64,000 bases of DNA from NCBI RefSeq assembly GCF_037975245.1, contig NC_092582.1, positions 17,324,577-17,388,576 on the forward strand. The letters are read 5' to 3'. The position numbers and the translations under genes were made by a program. This stretch comes from Apostichopus japonicus. Taxonomy: Eukaryota > Echinodermata > Holothuroidea > Aspidochirotida > Stichopodidae. Positions 1-12,020 of this stretch are shown one piece after another. Position 1 is the stretch's first letter; the number at the start of each line of letters is the position of its first letter. The notes beneath the pieces were generated by a model, which saw only the letters and a list, made by a program, of their open reading frames with translations, did no database searches and was not told the origin of the DNA.

Positions 1-1598
1 GTATACAGTTAAAAATTAAATATCCTTCCTAAAGAAGACTGACAGGGACTGGGGGTCTTTAGTTTCACTCCTCATATTTATGCCATGGAAAGCTGGGCCT
101 TCTCATCACCAAAAAGTAAACTGTTTTTGCCTCAACAAATTGATGGAAATATATTTTCTAACCACTAGGCCTAGGTGATCTGTTCATCCCCACCCCCTCC
201 AGGTTCTAAATTGTTATCAGCTGTCCTTGTTTGAAGAATAATTCTTGTGAATGAGCATTTGAAGAAAAGCCACACCTATGCCCAGTCATAATTAACTAGG
301 CATATAACATAGGACTAAGACCTATAGTATTAGTAATAAGTATCTGAAATTAGTGTTCATAGTAACTGTATTCCCTAATTTTGTAATATACACCAGTGAG
401 GAAGGCCTACTGTGCTGTACAAGTACAACCACATGGATCTGCAATTTTTCCTATAAAAATAATGCATCTACATAAATAATTTAGAATCACTCCTAACTGA
501 TTCACATGTTTTCACACCGCTGCGTATGCAACTAGACCTTAGGTTTTTCTAAGGTCAGCCACAGCCAGCATATATGCAATCATTTGGGCAACAGGGTGTT
601 ATACTGTTATCTACTGACTGTCTGTCCATATTCCAGCAATCATGTGTACAATTCTGTGTTTGGGATTTTTGAAGGAACCCAACTGCTATGCAAGAAATTA
701 GGTAAATTAGCCTCACAAATTGAGGGACCATATTACATATAGCTATACCTATATAAACCTTTATATAGCCATGCCTGGAGGTAAGAAAGTACCAGTTTTT
801 TGGTGTAGGCCTGATGCTCATACTTTATGATGCTGTGCTAAGTTATCATACTTTTTTATATATAGTCATTACTATGCTTGTTTTTGTTCAGCTTCTTGTG
901 AATGATCTGATGTTTAGTGTTCAAAAATTATAATATCTATTAAATTTGGTGGCCGAAACTATCTCTTGTGGAGAGTAATCTAGCGTTAAATTAATGGTAG
1001 TCTGAAATCAAGCTATTCATGTAAACAGGAATTTTTCACAATGGTGGGCTTATGTCATGGAGTAAGCTAGCATCTCAATTCTCACTCATGAAACCAACTG
1101 CTCACATAAACAGGAAGCTTACACAGTAGGTAAAAAATGAGTGTACATCAAACTTTGATCAAAAGACTGGACATCTTTTAGCGATATGAAACCAATCAGT
1201 TCACTAAGGCAGGAAGTTTACATAGTAAATTTTACATTGACATGTGAGCTCAAAGTTGTTGGGCAAGCAGTTGGGCACACAAAATTATCCTTACAATTCT
1301 TGAAAGGTACCGCGGTTTATGGATATGTTGAAGAAGAGTATGAAAGAATATCTCATCCTTATCTGGGTTTAAATCAATGTGGGTTAACAATATGTTATTA
1401 TTGAAATCTGCCTAAGTGTTTGTTTGTTACTTTTCTCTTTCATACTTTTTCTTGGGTAGGTATGATAAAAACATGTATGTTTGTAATGATTTGGTCATTA
1501 CCAGATTCATTACGCATACAATTAAGCTTGGGGTGTACAGTAAAATTACTGTTTCAGTTATATGATTTACGGACAATTTTTTTTGTTTCATTGTATAG
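1..1598. other. AT-rich stretch, no gene recognised
   Basis: Non-repetitive AT-rich sequence with short open frames only. One copy of the palindrome TAGGCCTA lies near 166. No coding exon, RNA gene or transposon end could be supported, apart from the exon that begins at 1599. Confidence 0.5.
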
Positions 1599-1699
1599 GT
1601 TTCAAATGCATCTTTTCCGGAAAGATGCTGAAAGTCAAACAGAGGCATTCTCAGCAGCTGTCACCACAGAAAGATCAGTTGACACTCAGAAAGGAGAAG
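1599..1699 (+). CDS. Candidate internal exon A of an unrecognised gene
   Basis: An open stretch bounded by a pyrimidine-rich acceptor ending in TAG (1596-1598) and a good donor (GGAGAAG followed by GTAAAT at 1700). The translation starts FQMHLFRKDAESQTEAFS and ends in TQKGE plus one base, so it finishes in phase 1. The ESQTE and TTERSVDTQ segments look like the polar linkers seen in many transposon and chromatin proteins, but I recognise no domain. The best support is that the phase fits exon B at 2575: the split codon becomes GAT (Asp). An upstream exon ending in phase 2 would be needed and was not found. It could be a gene of the host or of a transposon. Confidence 0.4.
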
Positions 1700-2574
1700 G
1701 TAAATTTATATGTTTATCCTTGCCCTTGCATGAATTACAGACTGGAAGAGCAGTGCTAATCTTATCTGATCTGATGTGATCAGAAAAATAATACAATTTC
1801 ATTCTCATTAAATTCCAAAAGAAAGAAAAAAATGGTAGCATATTGCTCATCCACTAAAAAGCATACATGTGTATGAAAATTTATAAAAGTAAGTGGGCCT
1901 GATATTATCAGGATCTTCTTTAGAGGCAAACTGACTAGTAACAGTAAATTCAAGAGACACAATAGAGCCTGGAACAGAGAGGACATGGTGAACACAAAGA
2001 AAGAAGTTAATGGTGTATTAAACAAAAGGAGTCAGTGAAAGCAGAGGTATTTAGATAAACTGTGCTAAACTGCGTACAAAGCGAGGATTAAGTAAGGAGA
2101 GAGGGCGAATAAACTATAGCAGAATACAGAGATGGAGCAGGATAAAGTTAGTCATGTCCTTCCTGTATATTGAGCCCATTCAGTTGAATGGTGCTAGGGC
2201 ATTCCGTCCACTCACTCTATCTCTGCTGTGGTGTACTGTGTCTGAGATGGTTAAATACGAATTTAGTTACCTGTTGGGACATGTCTTTAATGGTATGATT
2301 GGGCAGCTGAAAGTGTTCCCCTACTGGAGTCTCCATTTTCATGGTATTGACTTGTGACTAGAACTGCTTCTTGAGGGTGGTCTTGGTTTCACCAACATAC
2401 TTGTAACTTCAATGTCCTCTAAACTCAATGACACCATTTAAATTGAAATATCAGTTTCCAGTGCTGCATAAGTGTGATAAGTTCTAAACAAAAGGTATAT
2501 TTTTAGTCACAGCCATAGAAGCTATAGCAGGATACTTGCAATCTAGTAACTCTTGTTTTATGTAATCTCTACAG

Positions 2575-2777
2575 ATACACCTGATCCAGTTACTTCAACA
2601 CCTCTCAAGAAGCCATCTGCCAATGTTCTGTCCAATGTCACCAGTAGGATTAGATATGGAGCAGCATGGGAGAGAAACCTCAGACTATACGAATACACAT
2701 TGCCACATTTACATGATCCTGAACAAAAGAGATCATACATATGGCAGGGACAAGCACTTTTCCCAGACATTTGTTGA
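2575..2777 (+). CDS. Candidate exon B of the same unrecognised gene
   Basis: Starts after a typical acceptor (TAATCTCTACAG, 2563-2574) and takes the phase-1 base of exon A, giving DTPDPVTSTPLKKPSANVLS. It continues through SRIRYGAAWERNLRLYEYTL and HDPEQKRSYIWQGQALF to a stop at 2775-2777. The composition is protein-like (basic and aromatic residues, few low-complexity runs). Another frame stays open from 2623 to 2820, so a frameshift near the end or a missed donor is possible. The segment after WQGQ may therefore not be the true C-terminus. No family recognised. With exon A this gives about 100 residues of a spliced product. Confidence 0.4.
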
Positions 2778-4997
2778 CAGGTTGTGCGACATTCACAAAC
2801 GTTGGATTAGCAGCTATTGATACATCTGCATCTCCAGATTGAGATAAATTGCTTTCGTCTATTTTGTTCGATAGTAGCTATGACTGTGAATCAGGAGCTT
2901 GGCCACCCTCTAAGTCAAGGTGGGCAAGGTTGGGGAAATTCAATCAAGGAGTAACAATCAGAGAATGGCCAGCTTTATATTATTGTATATAGGCCTACAC
3001 GCACAGCGTGTATAAATATCTGTATCGGTTTATTTATACTGGTGTTCATTTCCGTTGCCAGGAAGGGATATGATTTGAACGTGGGGGAGGGTGTGGGGGT
3101 GGGGAGGGGGTCCCATTTGAAGTGTCCAAACGATGCTAATCTTTACATCTATCTTCTTGAATCACATGTACCCCTATCGACACGATCAATCAGTCCTGTC
3201 TCTCACCTCCTCTCATGCACTGGTGTATTTATTTCCTGGCAAGATAACAGTTAGGCATAGTAAGGGTCAGAGATCATCACAACTTAAAGAGTTGTGCGAG
3301 TCCCTGTGGTCTCTTACATCCTGGTAGCAGTAGAGAGAAGAAGCCTAATAGATCGGAAACCATAATCATCTTCTGTTGTGTCTTATTTTCCAGCATCCTT
3401 GAAACATTATATCCTTCCCCTTTGATTTGTTGATGTCATAAAGCTGTATTTATGTTGTTCATTATTTAATTCCAGTATTTAGATTGTATATTCTCCTTGT
3501 GTATTTGACAGTATCCCAGTGATCTCAATTTTTCTGCTCTTGTTTTTTTTTTCTCTGTACTTTCATATCATATCTATCTCTACCCATAGCCTCCATCTCC
3601 ACATTTTCTTTACTTTCTTCCTCCATCCCTTCATCTGTCTTTCACTCTTTCTTTTTTTGACCTCTTTCCTCCCCTCAGTTTACCCTGTATGTTTTAGTTT
3701 GCCGACTCACCGCCCCCCCCCCCCCGCATCTCACCCCCAAAAAAGTTCACAAGGTTGACAAGTCTCCCCGTGCTAGTCCCAAGCTATACACCCTTGTTGT
3801 GGTGACCGTTCAATATACTTGGGGATCAAATGGAAAGCCTCACCCCGACCCCTTATTCCCAGTGTAATGAATCGGCAAATGGAAGATTATTCAGAGTTGT
3901 TCGTGATGGTTCAATGATCTTATAGTCAGGCATAGGCCTATATGGTTCTCTTTGTCCTTCATTGCCGTCGAAGTTTGAAATGAATTAATCGTGCTAGGAA
4001 CTTCCGGGCAATGTTTAATTTTCTGTGGCAAGAAAAAAAGCTTCCCCCAGTCTCTCCTGGTTGACATATAGAGCCCGTACGCCTATATGGTCACACAATA
4101 GTATAGATAAGTATGATCCATGCAGACAGCTAGTATATATATTTTTTAATTCAATCCAGTTTCAGTTAAAGTTTCGAGCTGTAATTCGAGTCAGTCGTGA
4201 TGAGGTGCCCCATGGTGGAGCTGGGTAACCCACCCCAACCCCGTTGCCGACTTTCTGGCATTTCGTTGGGAGCCGTTCGGAACAAGAAGCAGGATAGTCA
4301 ATTCTGGGAGTACAGTACGCTGGAAAGCAATACACTGACGTGATTTAGAAAAAAAAAGTTTTTTGCTTTGACGGCCGATGCTCATCGAGACACTTTTCAA
4401 TGGAAATAACTATTAGTTTATTGTTCATGTACTTATTCCCTTTTTGCCAGTCCTTTCTAAAGAGGGTGGAGCCGCCCCTTATGGCAACGTATTTTCCTTC
4501 CCTTTTCCGTTCAAGTTTCGTTATTTTTTAATTCGGGTCAAAGGGGTGCAAGGACAGGGTTTACGTGCACCGGTTAGGAGGACAGGGTGCAGGTAGGGCA
4601 AGTGCTCTGTGATCGCCTAAAGGGCCCGTTGCCAGGAGTTCAAAAATAATTAAATATACATATTTATCTGTATATGGTATATGACATAAAATGCTTTGAC
4701 TTTCCCTCCTGATATATAACTAAAATTTATATCTAAAATACAATGTAAGCTGTGACTCTGTCTATGTATAATTAATACCTAAAGTGGCTAAAATACCAAT
4801 TGTTTACACATGACGGACTTGACTTTACGTTTGATACCCAATAGTTTGTAATCACTTCAGTCAATTTTTTCACTCATTCGCGTTTGTCTTTTTGTGACAC
4901 CAGTCAGCGTGAATCAGACATAAAGCTCATAACTATTAGTTTCTTGAGCTGTTTCTTGACTTCGACTGCTCACCATGTAGGCCTAAAAGAGTAAAAG
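2778..4997. other. No gene recognised; pyrimidine-rich tract
   Basis: Holds a CT-rich strand from about 3519 to 3710, which gives a meaningless open frame of Ser, Phe and Leu, followed by a run of C at 3711-3725. TAGGCCTA occurs near 2991, 3942 and 4978. The rest is unassigned. Confidence 0.4.
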
Positions 4998-5026
4998 CAG
5001 GGAACTGCTAGAGTAGCAGCTCCCTG
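4998..5026. mobile_element. Tiny hairpin unit, diverged copy
   Basis: A hairpin beginning CAGGGAACTGCTA and ending TAGCAGCTCCCTG around the loop GAG. Twelve of 13 arm positions pair. It begins with CA and ends with TG like the two 28-bp copies at 5177 and 16239, and shares their outer CAGGGA/TCCCTG, but its inner arm differs. The flanking heptamers are GTAAAAG and GTCAAAC, 5 of 7 identical, as expected for an eroded target duplication. Confidence 0.4.
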
Positions 5027-5096
5027 GTCAAACTATTACGCCTGATGCAAAGCTCGACCGTAACTTATACTGTACAGCCCATTAGTTGTGAAAAAG

Positions 5097-5420
5097 TTCT
5101 GAACGTAAAACAAAGCACAGAGTTTTGTATCACACAATACACACGAAAACGCAGCGTAATACCGCACACTACTGACCAGGGAGTTGTTCCATAACAACTC
5201 CCTGTACTGCCACAGACAAGAAACTATGCAGGAATTTCGCCAAGGCCACCGTTCAAGTAACCGAACCCGTTTATTGCTTACTAGCCGTAAATACGGGATT
5301 GGTGAGAAATTACGAGACAACAGGATGAACCGGTAGAGGGTAGTATTGATATTATTTTTGTGTCGGGTGGTGTGAAGGACAGAATTTACGAGGAAATTAC
5401 GAGCGATCCCACCTTTAACA
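5097..5420 (+). repeat. Dispersed repeat R5, copy 1
   Basis: About 320 bp that recurs in the same orientation at 25700-26005, for example CAAGAAACTATGCAGGAATT and GTAAATACGGGATTG. Copy 1 contains an extra 28-bp hairpin at 5177-5204 that is missing from copy 2. Function and class unknown. No open frame is shared by both copies. Confidence 0.7.
5177..5204. mobile_element. 28-bp perfect hairpin insertion
   Basis: Perfect 12-bp arms CAGGGAGTTGTT and AACAACTCCCTG around the loop CCAT. The same unit, one base different, is at 16239. Flanks are TACTGAC on the left and TACTGCC on the right (6 of 7 identical), and the corresponding place in the paralogous repeat at 25700-26005 has no hairpin. This is what a transposed unit with a 7-bp target duplication would look like. 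It is too short to code for anything, so any movement would need a transposase supplied elsewhere. Confidence 0.6.
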
Positions 5421-6721
5421 AAAAAGTAAGACAAATCACGGGTTTCAGTTTAATTACCTAAACTTACATTACCCAAACGAGCTCCGGTCGTTAACAGCAA
5501 ACAGTCGTTGTGTAAGTTATATTGTCACCGTTTTCTTCGACATCCCCAAAATAAAGATTTGCAACCTATGGATCATTCAACCCCACTTCGTACTCACGAC
5601 GTGTATCTCATTGAGTTCTTTTTATAACAATAAGAGAAAAAGCTTTTGAGTTGTTTAACTTTTAATTTTTGACTAATTAACCCAATATTACGTGGTGATG
5701 ATCAAAGTAAGATTACGATCGATCTAAGATATTAGTGGAACATTCAATAGTTAGTTATTCGAAGTTCCCATTCGGGACTAAATATTTACTATTTATCTAT
5801 ATAGGTATAGATGGTGACGCAGATGGGGATACTGAATGAGGCACAGAGGTTTTGTTCTTTCCTTTTAACAATTATTTACAAAGAAAGTTACTCCAAATAA
5901 GAATTCATGAAACATCATTAGATGTATCTTCAAAGTTGTTTTCTTCTCAAGTAATTGGCTTTAGTCGATTAATTGTTAACTTAACTCATTACCACCATTT
6001 GCGGAAGATTTCCTAGTAAGTCATGCAGAAGCGACTCACAATCTCGGAATAGCACATGTCATAAGTGTAGCTCCAAAACGTTGGCTTTCAGTATTACCGT
6101 CAACGCGTGTAGCCCCTTACTGCACGTTACAGTACAAGCTTTTCGTCAACGAGAGAGTTGTTTTCTGTCAACAAAGGGACACAGTTTAATCCCTGAAGCA
6201 CACGGAAAGGAACTTTCAAAAGAATATAAGGGAAAACTCGAACTTATTCATTAACAAAAACGAGCCCAACTTACTTTCGGAAATGGACACTTTTCAAGTT
6301 TATCAAACAATTTGGCATCGTACCCCATGAGTCCCTCTCTCACTATCGTTACTATTATCGTACTATAGTACTTTTGACGTCGCCCATAGAATAATTTGTA
6401 ACTGATCCTACCTGTTGATAATGCACCAGCCTCTGCCATTATGCGGACGCACTCTGTACGGAATTCATAATATGCTAGGTGCATAGGTGCACATGTGCAG
6501 AGGCCCAATGAATAATTGGCTTATCAAAGTGGCAAGCTGACCGAAGTCAGTCTCTTATATTCATATTTAACGTCCATGCATGATTATGAATTGTCAATTG
6601 TCAACAACAATTGTCTGTAACTGGACGACATACATTAATCTTGGAGTAACTCGAACCGGGGACATTATGATTGGAAGGCACCGGCGTTAACCACTGAGCT
6701 AACACCCCACTAATGTCTATG
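5421..6721. other. No gene recognised
   Basis: Unique AT-rich sequence with no supported exon or repeat family. The only sizeable frame (minus strand, 6251-6508) has no recognisable motif. Confidence 0.4.
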
Positions 6722-7990
6722 AAATAAAGCGACAAATGGAAAATAACATTATGAAGCAGTTTATAAAGGACAAGGATATTATTTGCTTGTCAGAAACTAA
6801 GACAGCTGTAAAAGATGATGAAATATTCCCAGGTTATACAATTATTCGTGCAAAAAACAATTCCCTGAAAGAGGCCACTTCGGGGGTATTCATGGCATCG
6901 CGTTGCTTATTTGACACTCACTGGGTGGAACGTATCAAGTTATCTCAGAAATTTGCTCAAACACAACTCTATGGATAAAGAAAGTTTGACCACACTGTCT
7001 TTGGTAAAGACCTACTACTTAGGGCTACGTACTTTCCTCATGAGGGTTCTAAATGCCATGACTTGAGTATCTTCGATGATCTCACAAGCGATTGCGTTCA
7101 ATTCAATGCCTCAATCTGTATTTGTAGGGGACTTTAATTCAAGATCTGGACACCTGAATGACTTCATAGGCTTTGAAGATGAGATTTCTGAAATAGCTGG
7201 CTTAGATACAAACGACAGTGAGTTAAATTCTAGAGATGAGCTTGAAAAACTTGGAATTTCTACGGTAAGATGCAACATGGACAAATGCGTGAATAACAAT
7301 GGTCGTAGACTAATTGATTTGTGTCGATGCCTTGCACTGTCGATTGCGTTATTTTACCTCCCCGGACTTACTTCCAAATATTGATGAATTCTGTGTAGAT
7401 ATCTTCGATAATTTAATGTCTGATAAGTATAACCCAATTTTTGTAAAGTTCCTGAATAGGAACCCCGGTGGTCATTCACACTGATAGGAGCGTTTGAAGT
7501 AGTCAAAGTAAGTATTGATGTTCGGAGAAAAGCCTCAAAGAAGGTTCTAAGTAAGGATGAGAGGAGTATAACAAGTTATTGTAACCATAACAAGTATTGT
7601 GCCTACAAGTTGGACTTTAAGGGCTTATTAAGCCAATCTACAAAAAGGACAAGATCTAGTTCGATTTAGATGCATGATATTCTTCAATCGAAATTTGAAA
7701 GTTATTATTTCCATTTTAGCTCCGTTTTGTGCTAAGATAAAAAACCTTGTTATTATTTGTCACGTCAATTGCTTCCGCTTACTGTAGTGCTGGTGCCACA
7801 GTTTCAGAACTTCTACCTGTAATCTTATACTTTTGTTTATGTCTTTTTTGTCTTTTTTCTTTTGGTCTTGTATCTCTCTCGTGACTGCCATCTGAACTAT
7901 GTTATGTGTCATCTCTATTTATAAATATATTTTTGCCTCTTATACTTCCTTGGAGGATACATTGCGGATATAAACGGAAACGAAAACAAA
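6722..7990 (+). pseudogene. LINE relic: EEP-type endonuclease, frameshifted
   Basis: Remains of the apurinic-like endonuclease (EEP fold) of a non-LTR retrotransposon, the enzyme that nicks target DNA for reverse transcription. The first frame (6736-6975) carries DIICLSETK, the strand with the metal-binding Glu. After a stop and frameshift the sequence reads HTVFGKDLLLRATYFPHEGS. A third frame (7076-7384) has VGDFNSRSG, the catalytic GDFN motif. MSDKYNP, the counterpart of the C-terminal SD-H motif, follows at about 7420. Roughly 40-50 residues expected between CLALSI and the segment before MSDKYNP are missing; the same deletion is present in the copy at 15094. No reverse transcriptase remains. 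The AT-rich part to about 7990 may be the 3' tail. Inactive. Confidence 0.7.
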
Positions 7991-7999
7991 TAATCCACT

Positions 8000-8725
8000 T
8001 GGGGAAGATGGTTTAAAGTAGGCACTATTTTGAATGTTTATGTCAATGTTTGTACGTTGGATGTCGATATTTGGAGATTTTTTATTTCATAAAATATTAT
8101 TTTTTGCTTCTTTTTAAAGAATTATGAGCTAAATAAAACCATAAAAAACTCATTTAATGCCTAGCAATCTGTTTGTTGATACAATGATAGATAACAGATT
8201 TAGCACTTCCGTCGAGTGTAGGCCTAGTCGTGGTATCGATTTTATTTTGTTAACTTTATATCCATTCCTGGCATTGACGAAACTTAATTGCCTATAACTA
8301 CAGTGGCACAAGTCTAATGTACTATTCACGGTAGGCGGCTTAAAATATTTGAGTGAAAGCATTGGACAGTCAATGTATTTGTCAACTGGAATAAAAACAC
8401 AGATATTAGCGAAAATATGACATACTACCGTATGGTATACATGCATGTTGGTACTCATTTAATTATGCAAAATCATAACAGCTAGCTAGAAACGTTGGAA
8501 ACAACTGACAAACAACTGTGGTGTCAACAATGACATTACAGTTGTTTGCTTCAAGTTCACATCAGATGTATACTCATCTACAGTCATGGGAACAGTTTAA
8601 CTTCAGAGATACCTGGAATTGAATCATTCAAATTTCACCGGGATGCCAGACGCAGTTATTTATGAGACCATGGATTAAGTATAACCCTTTCAGGATAACA
8701 CTTTCATGATGGGACATTTAGGTTG
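8000..8725. other. No gene recognised
   Basis: AT-rich sequence between the LINE relic and the 3.4 kb inverted-terminus element. One TAGGCCTA at about 8220. Nothing else supported. Confidence 0.35.
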
Positions 8726-8812
8726 AAATGGTAGTATAACAATAAGGGGTTAATCAACGGTCTAGCGTGCGTTACTCACAGGATTAATGCACGATCGGGG
8801 GATAATGCAAGC

Positions 8813-8841
8813 GATGCACGAGGGCGGAGCCCGAGTGCATC
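8813..8841. repeat. GC-rich hairpin at the inner edge of the left terminus
   Basis: GATGCAC and GTGCATC enclose GGGC-GGA-GCCC, with GA opposite GA between the two stems. The strong fold sits directly before the GGACAATT array. It may be a structural part of the element's end. The right end keeps only a degraded version. Confidence 0.5.
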
Positions 8842-8854
8842 CAGGGTTCCCGGA

Positions 8855-9108
8855 CGATTCCCCCTGGACGATTCCCCCCCCCCCGGACTATTACCCCCCG
8901 GACGATTCCCCCTCGGACAATTCCCACCCGGACAATTCACAACCCTGATATTGCCCCCCCCGGACAAATCCCACCCGGACAATTGCCAACCCTGACAATT
9001 GCCCCCCGGACAATTCTCACTCCGGACAATTCCCACCCATGACAATTGCCCCCCCCCGGACAATTTCCCCAAGGACAATTTCCCCCGGACAATCCCCTTC
9101 CTCGGAAA
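8855..9108. repeat. GGACAATT minisatellite, left array
   Basis: About 15 units of roughly 14-18 bp, core CCCGGACAATTCCC with variants GGACGATT and TGACAATT, separated by runs of C. The complementary array in opposite orientation is at 11761-12020. Both strands give open frames rich in Pro/Gly/Asn, which are artefacts of the repeat. Confidence 0.8.
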
Positions 9109-9219
9109 TTTCGACGATTGATTGACAGCCGATGTAGGCGGGGTTAAGACTATTATTCCAGTAAAATTGGTGGTGTGCAACAGGAGATTTCAGTTTTGGT
9201 TTCGATGACAATCGTAACT

Positions 9220-11060
9220 TATGCATTCATGCGGGTGGAGAGTTTGTGTGAGCCTGTACGCATGTGTGTGTGTGTGTATGTGACGCCCTTAGCTCGTAAA
9301 CACGATAACTCAACAATGGCAAGTTGGATTGAAGTCATACTTGGTACATAGATGCGCCATACTGAGTAGAAGAACCCTATTGGTTTTGGTGCTCATCTCA
9401 ATAATATTAATGAGGTCACAGGGTCAAATTTAAAATTTTCAGAATTGAATCATACTTTGTGTGAGGTGTTGGTATATAGCGGGTACATGATAATGCATGT
9501 TCAATGTGATATTATGCACATTTATTAGGGGGCAGGGCTTGAGTTGATTTTTGATAAAAATAGCTTTTAAACATGGTAAGTTGACATATAGTAGGTAGGT
9601 CCACAGTCAGTGAAAGAACCTTGATCAATGTAATCACAATCGGCAAGGAATCACAATATGCCCACTGGCTTTTTGGTTTATATTTTAAGAAGTATCATTA
9701 GAATAAATTTAAACTCTTTAAAATAGTATACTAAAGATTCGCCACTTCGTCAGACCGGTATGACCTCTGGTAAGAGCAGTGGCATTGTTAGGTAAAGCTA
9801 AAGGTAATTTTGTATTTTGTTTTTTTAGAAAACCGCTAATTCTTTTGAAATTGGTTGCTCTTGTGTTTTGTTATTTTCGCCATTTACATCGCTTGTTTTG
9901 ACTGACAAAAATTTGCAGTGTTTTGTTTTGCGTTATTTATGTTTAAATTCTTGAAAGTTTAAGAAGTCGTTTTTGCTCGTAAAACAACTCAACCATAAAC
10001 GATCCACGACTCTGTCCCAATTTTGTATGTCTCATGTGTCTACAATCCCCGCCAAAATGACGGGACAACAGTACCATGAATACAGTGCATGCATATTGGC
10101 TGTCTTTAGAACTCCCCACCCCCTCAATCAATGTTGGGGTATAGTAGCTATAATGCATAACAACAGTCTAGAGCTTCGTGATTCCTTGTCTTTGGATTTG
10201 AAGCCAGATATAATTGTTTACCTAGCTCTGTTGCCTTCAGGTGACCTTGACCTTAACCCAAAACAATAAGAATCATCTACTCACTATGGGTAATCCACCA
10301 CCGAAGTATGAGGATGATCTGAACTTGCGTAATCCACCTAGAGTGGTTACAACCGGCGTCACAGACACACACTTACATGCACGCATGCAAATCTTCCGCC
10401 TCTGGCAAGGAATCAAAAAGTGGTTCTGAGCAATTTTTATCGAAACTACATTTGGCCACGCCCCTCAAAAATATTAATGAGATGCAGTAGGGTTCTAACC
10501 TACACATGCACCCACACCTCCCACCAATGCCACCAAAATAAGTTTGAACAAAATCGGACAGACGGTTGCCGAGATAGTAGCATTTAAAGAAATTGTTCGA
10601 AGCCCCGCCAAGTCATGAATTTTAATGATATTGGCACCACAAACAATAGGGACCACCTACTCACTATTCCCAAGTATGGGAATGAGTTCAAACTTTGCGT
10701 CATTGACTTACCATGATTACGAGCAATTTTCAACGAAATTACATTTGGCTCCGCCCCTCATGAATATCAATGAGGTGCGATAAGGTATTAACATACGCAT
10801 GTACCCCACCTCCTACCAATGCTACCAAACAAGTTTGAACAAATCAATTTGTCCGTCCGTCCACTTTTTAATATATATTAATGAGATTGGCACCAACAAC
10901 GATAGGGACCACTATAGATAACCTACCCACCAAGTATGAGACCGATCGGATCTTCATCGTTCAGTTATCGTGATTACAAGCCGGCGTCACAGACAGACAC
11001 ACGCACACACACATGCGTGAATGCATATATTCCTGTTGCCTCTGGCAAGGCATAAAAAAG
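9220..11060. repeat. Interior of the 3.4 kb element: tandem diverged repeats
   Basis: Contains about three diverged copies of a 250-390 bp unit. GAGCAATTTTTATCGAAACT at about 10427 recurs as GAGCAATTTTCAACGAAATT at about 10720, and AATAGGGACCACCTACTCAC at about 10648 recurs changed at 10905. A block at 9230-9330 (GACGCCCTTAGC, then ACGATAACTCAACAATGG) is the reverse complement of the block at 10960-11000, so the interior is partly palindromic too. No transposase motif. Confidence 0.55.
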
Positions 11061-11760
11061 ATTCAAATAAAAGCCTCTACCCGGAAACAAATGCAGCTAA
11101 AGCGCGCGAAGTGCGCAGAAAATGTTAAGGTTATCTAGCTAGCATGCATGTGCAAGGAGTAATTAATTCTCACAGCATCAATGCAGCTTGTGCGCGCAAA
11201 GCGCATCAAATCTCTTTTTCCAAAAAATTACCAAATTGACGCCCAAAATATTATCATTGTGTCAGTTAAGCTATAGTATACACAATGCACGCGAAACAAG
11301 AAAGTGTTTTGGTACTTTGTCTCCTAAACTACAGTCGTTTTGCTATTTAAGCTTTTCAATTCAACGGCGTTCGTATGTTTTCTACATTGCAAAATTATTA
11401 CATTGGTAGCGTGACAGGACGAAAGTGGTTATTCAGATCTCTACGTAAGTAGACCAAAGTAAACCCATATCTCACTCCTTTATGTTGAAAAAATTAAGCG
11501 AAAGTCATTCTCTACAGAGCAGACATGGTTTACACACAGAAAGTGGAAATAAATAAATATATCACTAATGCACGAGAATCTCGCACAAAGATACGCGTTG
11601 TTCGTATCTTTAACTTCGTGAATATTTTTTCTCAAGTGAGTTGGGCGTGTTGGTTATGCTAATATAAAATAATATCGTTCACACGCACAGTTTTTATTGG
11701 TACTTAGCGTTATAAAATCGTCCCAATTGGGTGCTCCCGATTGACAATTTTCTTTTGGCT

Positions 11761-12020
11761 ATTGTCAGGGGGAAATTGTCCGGGGGGGGGGGGGAATAGT
11801 CCGAGGGAAATTGTCCGGGAGGGTTATTGACCGGGGGGTAATTGTCCGGGGGAAGTCGTCCGTGATGGGAATTGTCCGGGGGGGAGGGAATTGTCTGGGG
11901 TGGGAACTGTCCGGGTGGGAATTGTCTGGGTGGGAATTGTCCTGGGGGTAATTGTCCAGGGGGGAGTTGTCTGGGGGTAATTGTCCGGGGGGGTAATCGT
12001 CCAGGGGGAGTTGTCCGGTA
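11761..12020. repeat. GGACAATT minisatellite, right array (inverted)
   Basis: Units of the form GGGAATTGTCCGGG, the reverse complement of the left array at 8855-9108. About 15 units with variable G runs. Together the two arrays could fold the whole 3.4 kb element into one hairpin. Confidence 0.8.

Noticed and set aside
8776-9226. 134-codon minus-strand frame rich in Gly, Asn and Pro
   Set aside because: It is the GGACAATT array read in frame, not a gene.
10231-10269. LLPSGDLDLNP resembling a 2A ribosome-skipping motif (D.E.NPGP), which some echinoderm LINEs carry
   Set aside because: Lacks NPGP; the DNA is a simple GACCTT-type repeat and no LINE frame follows.
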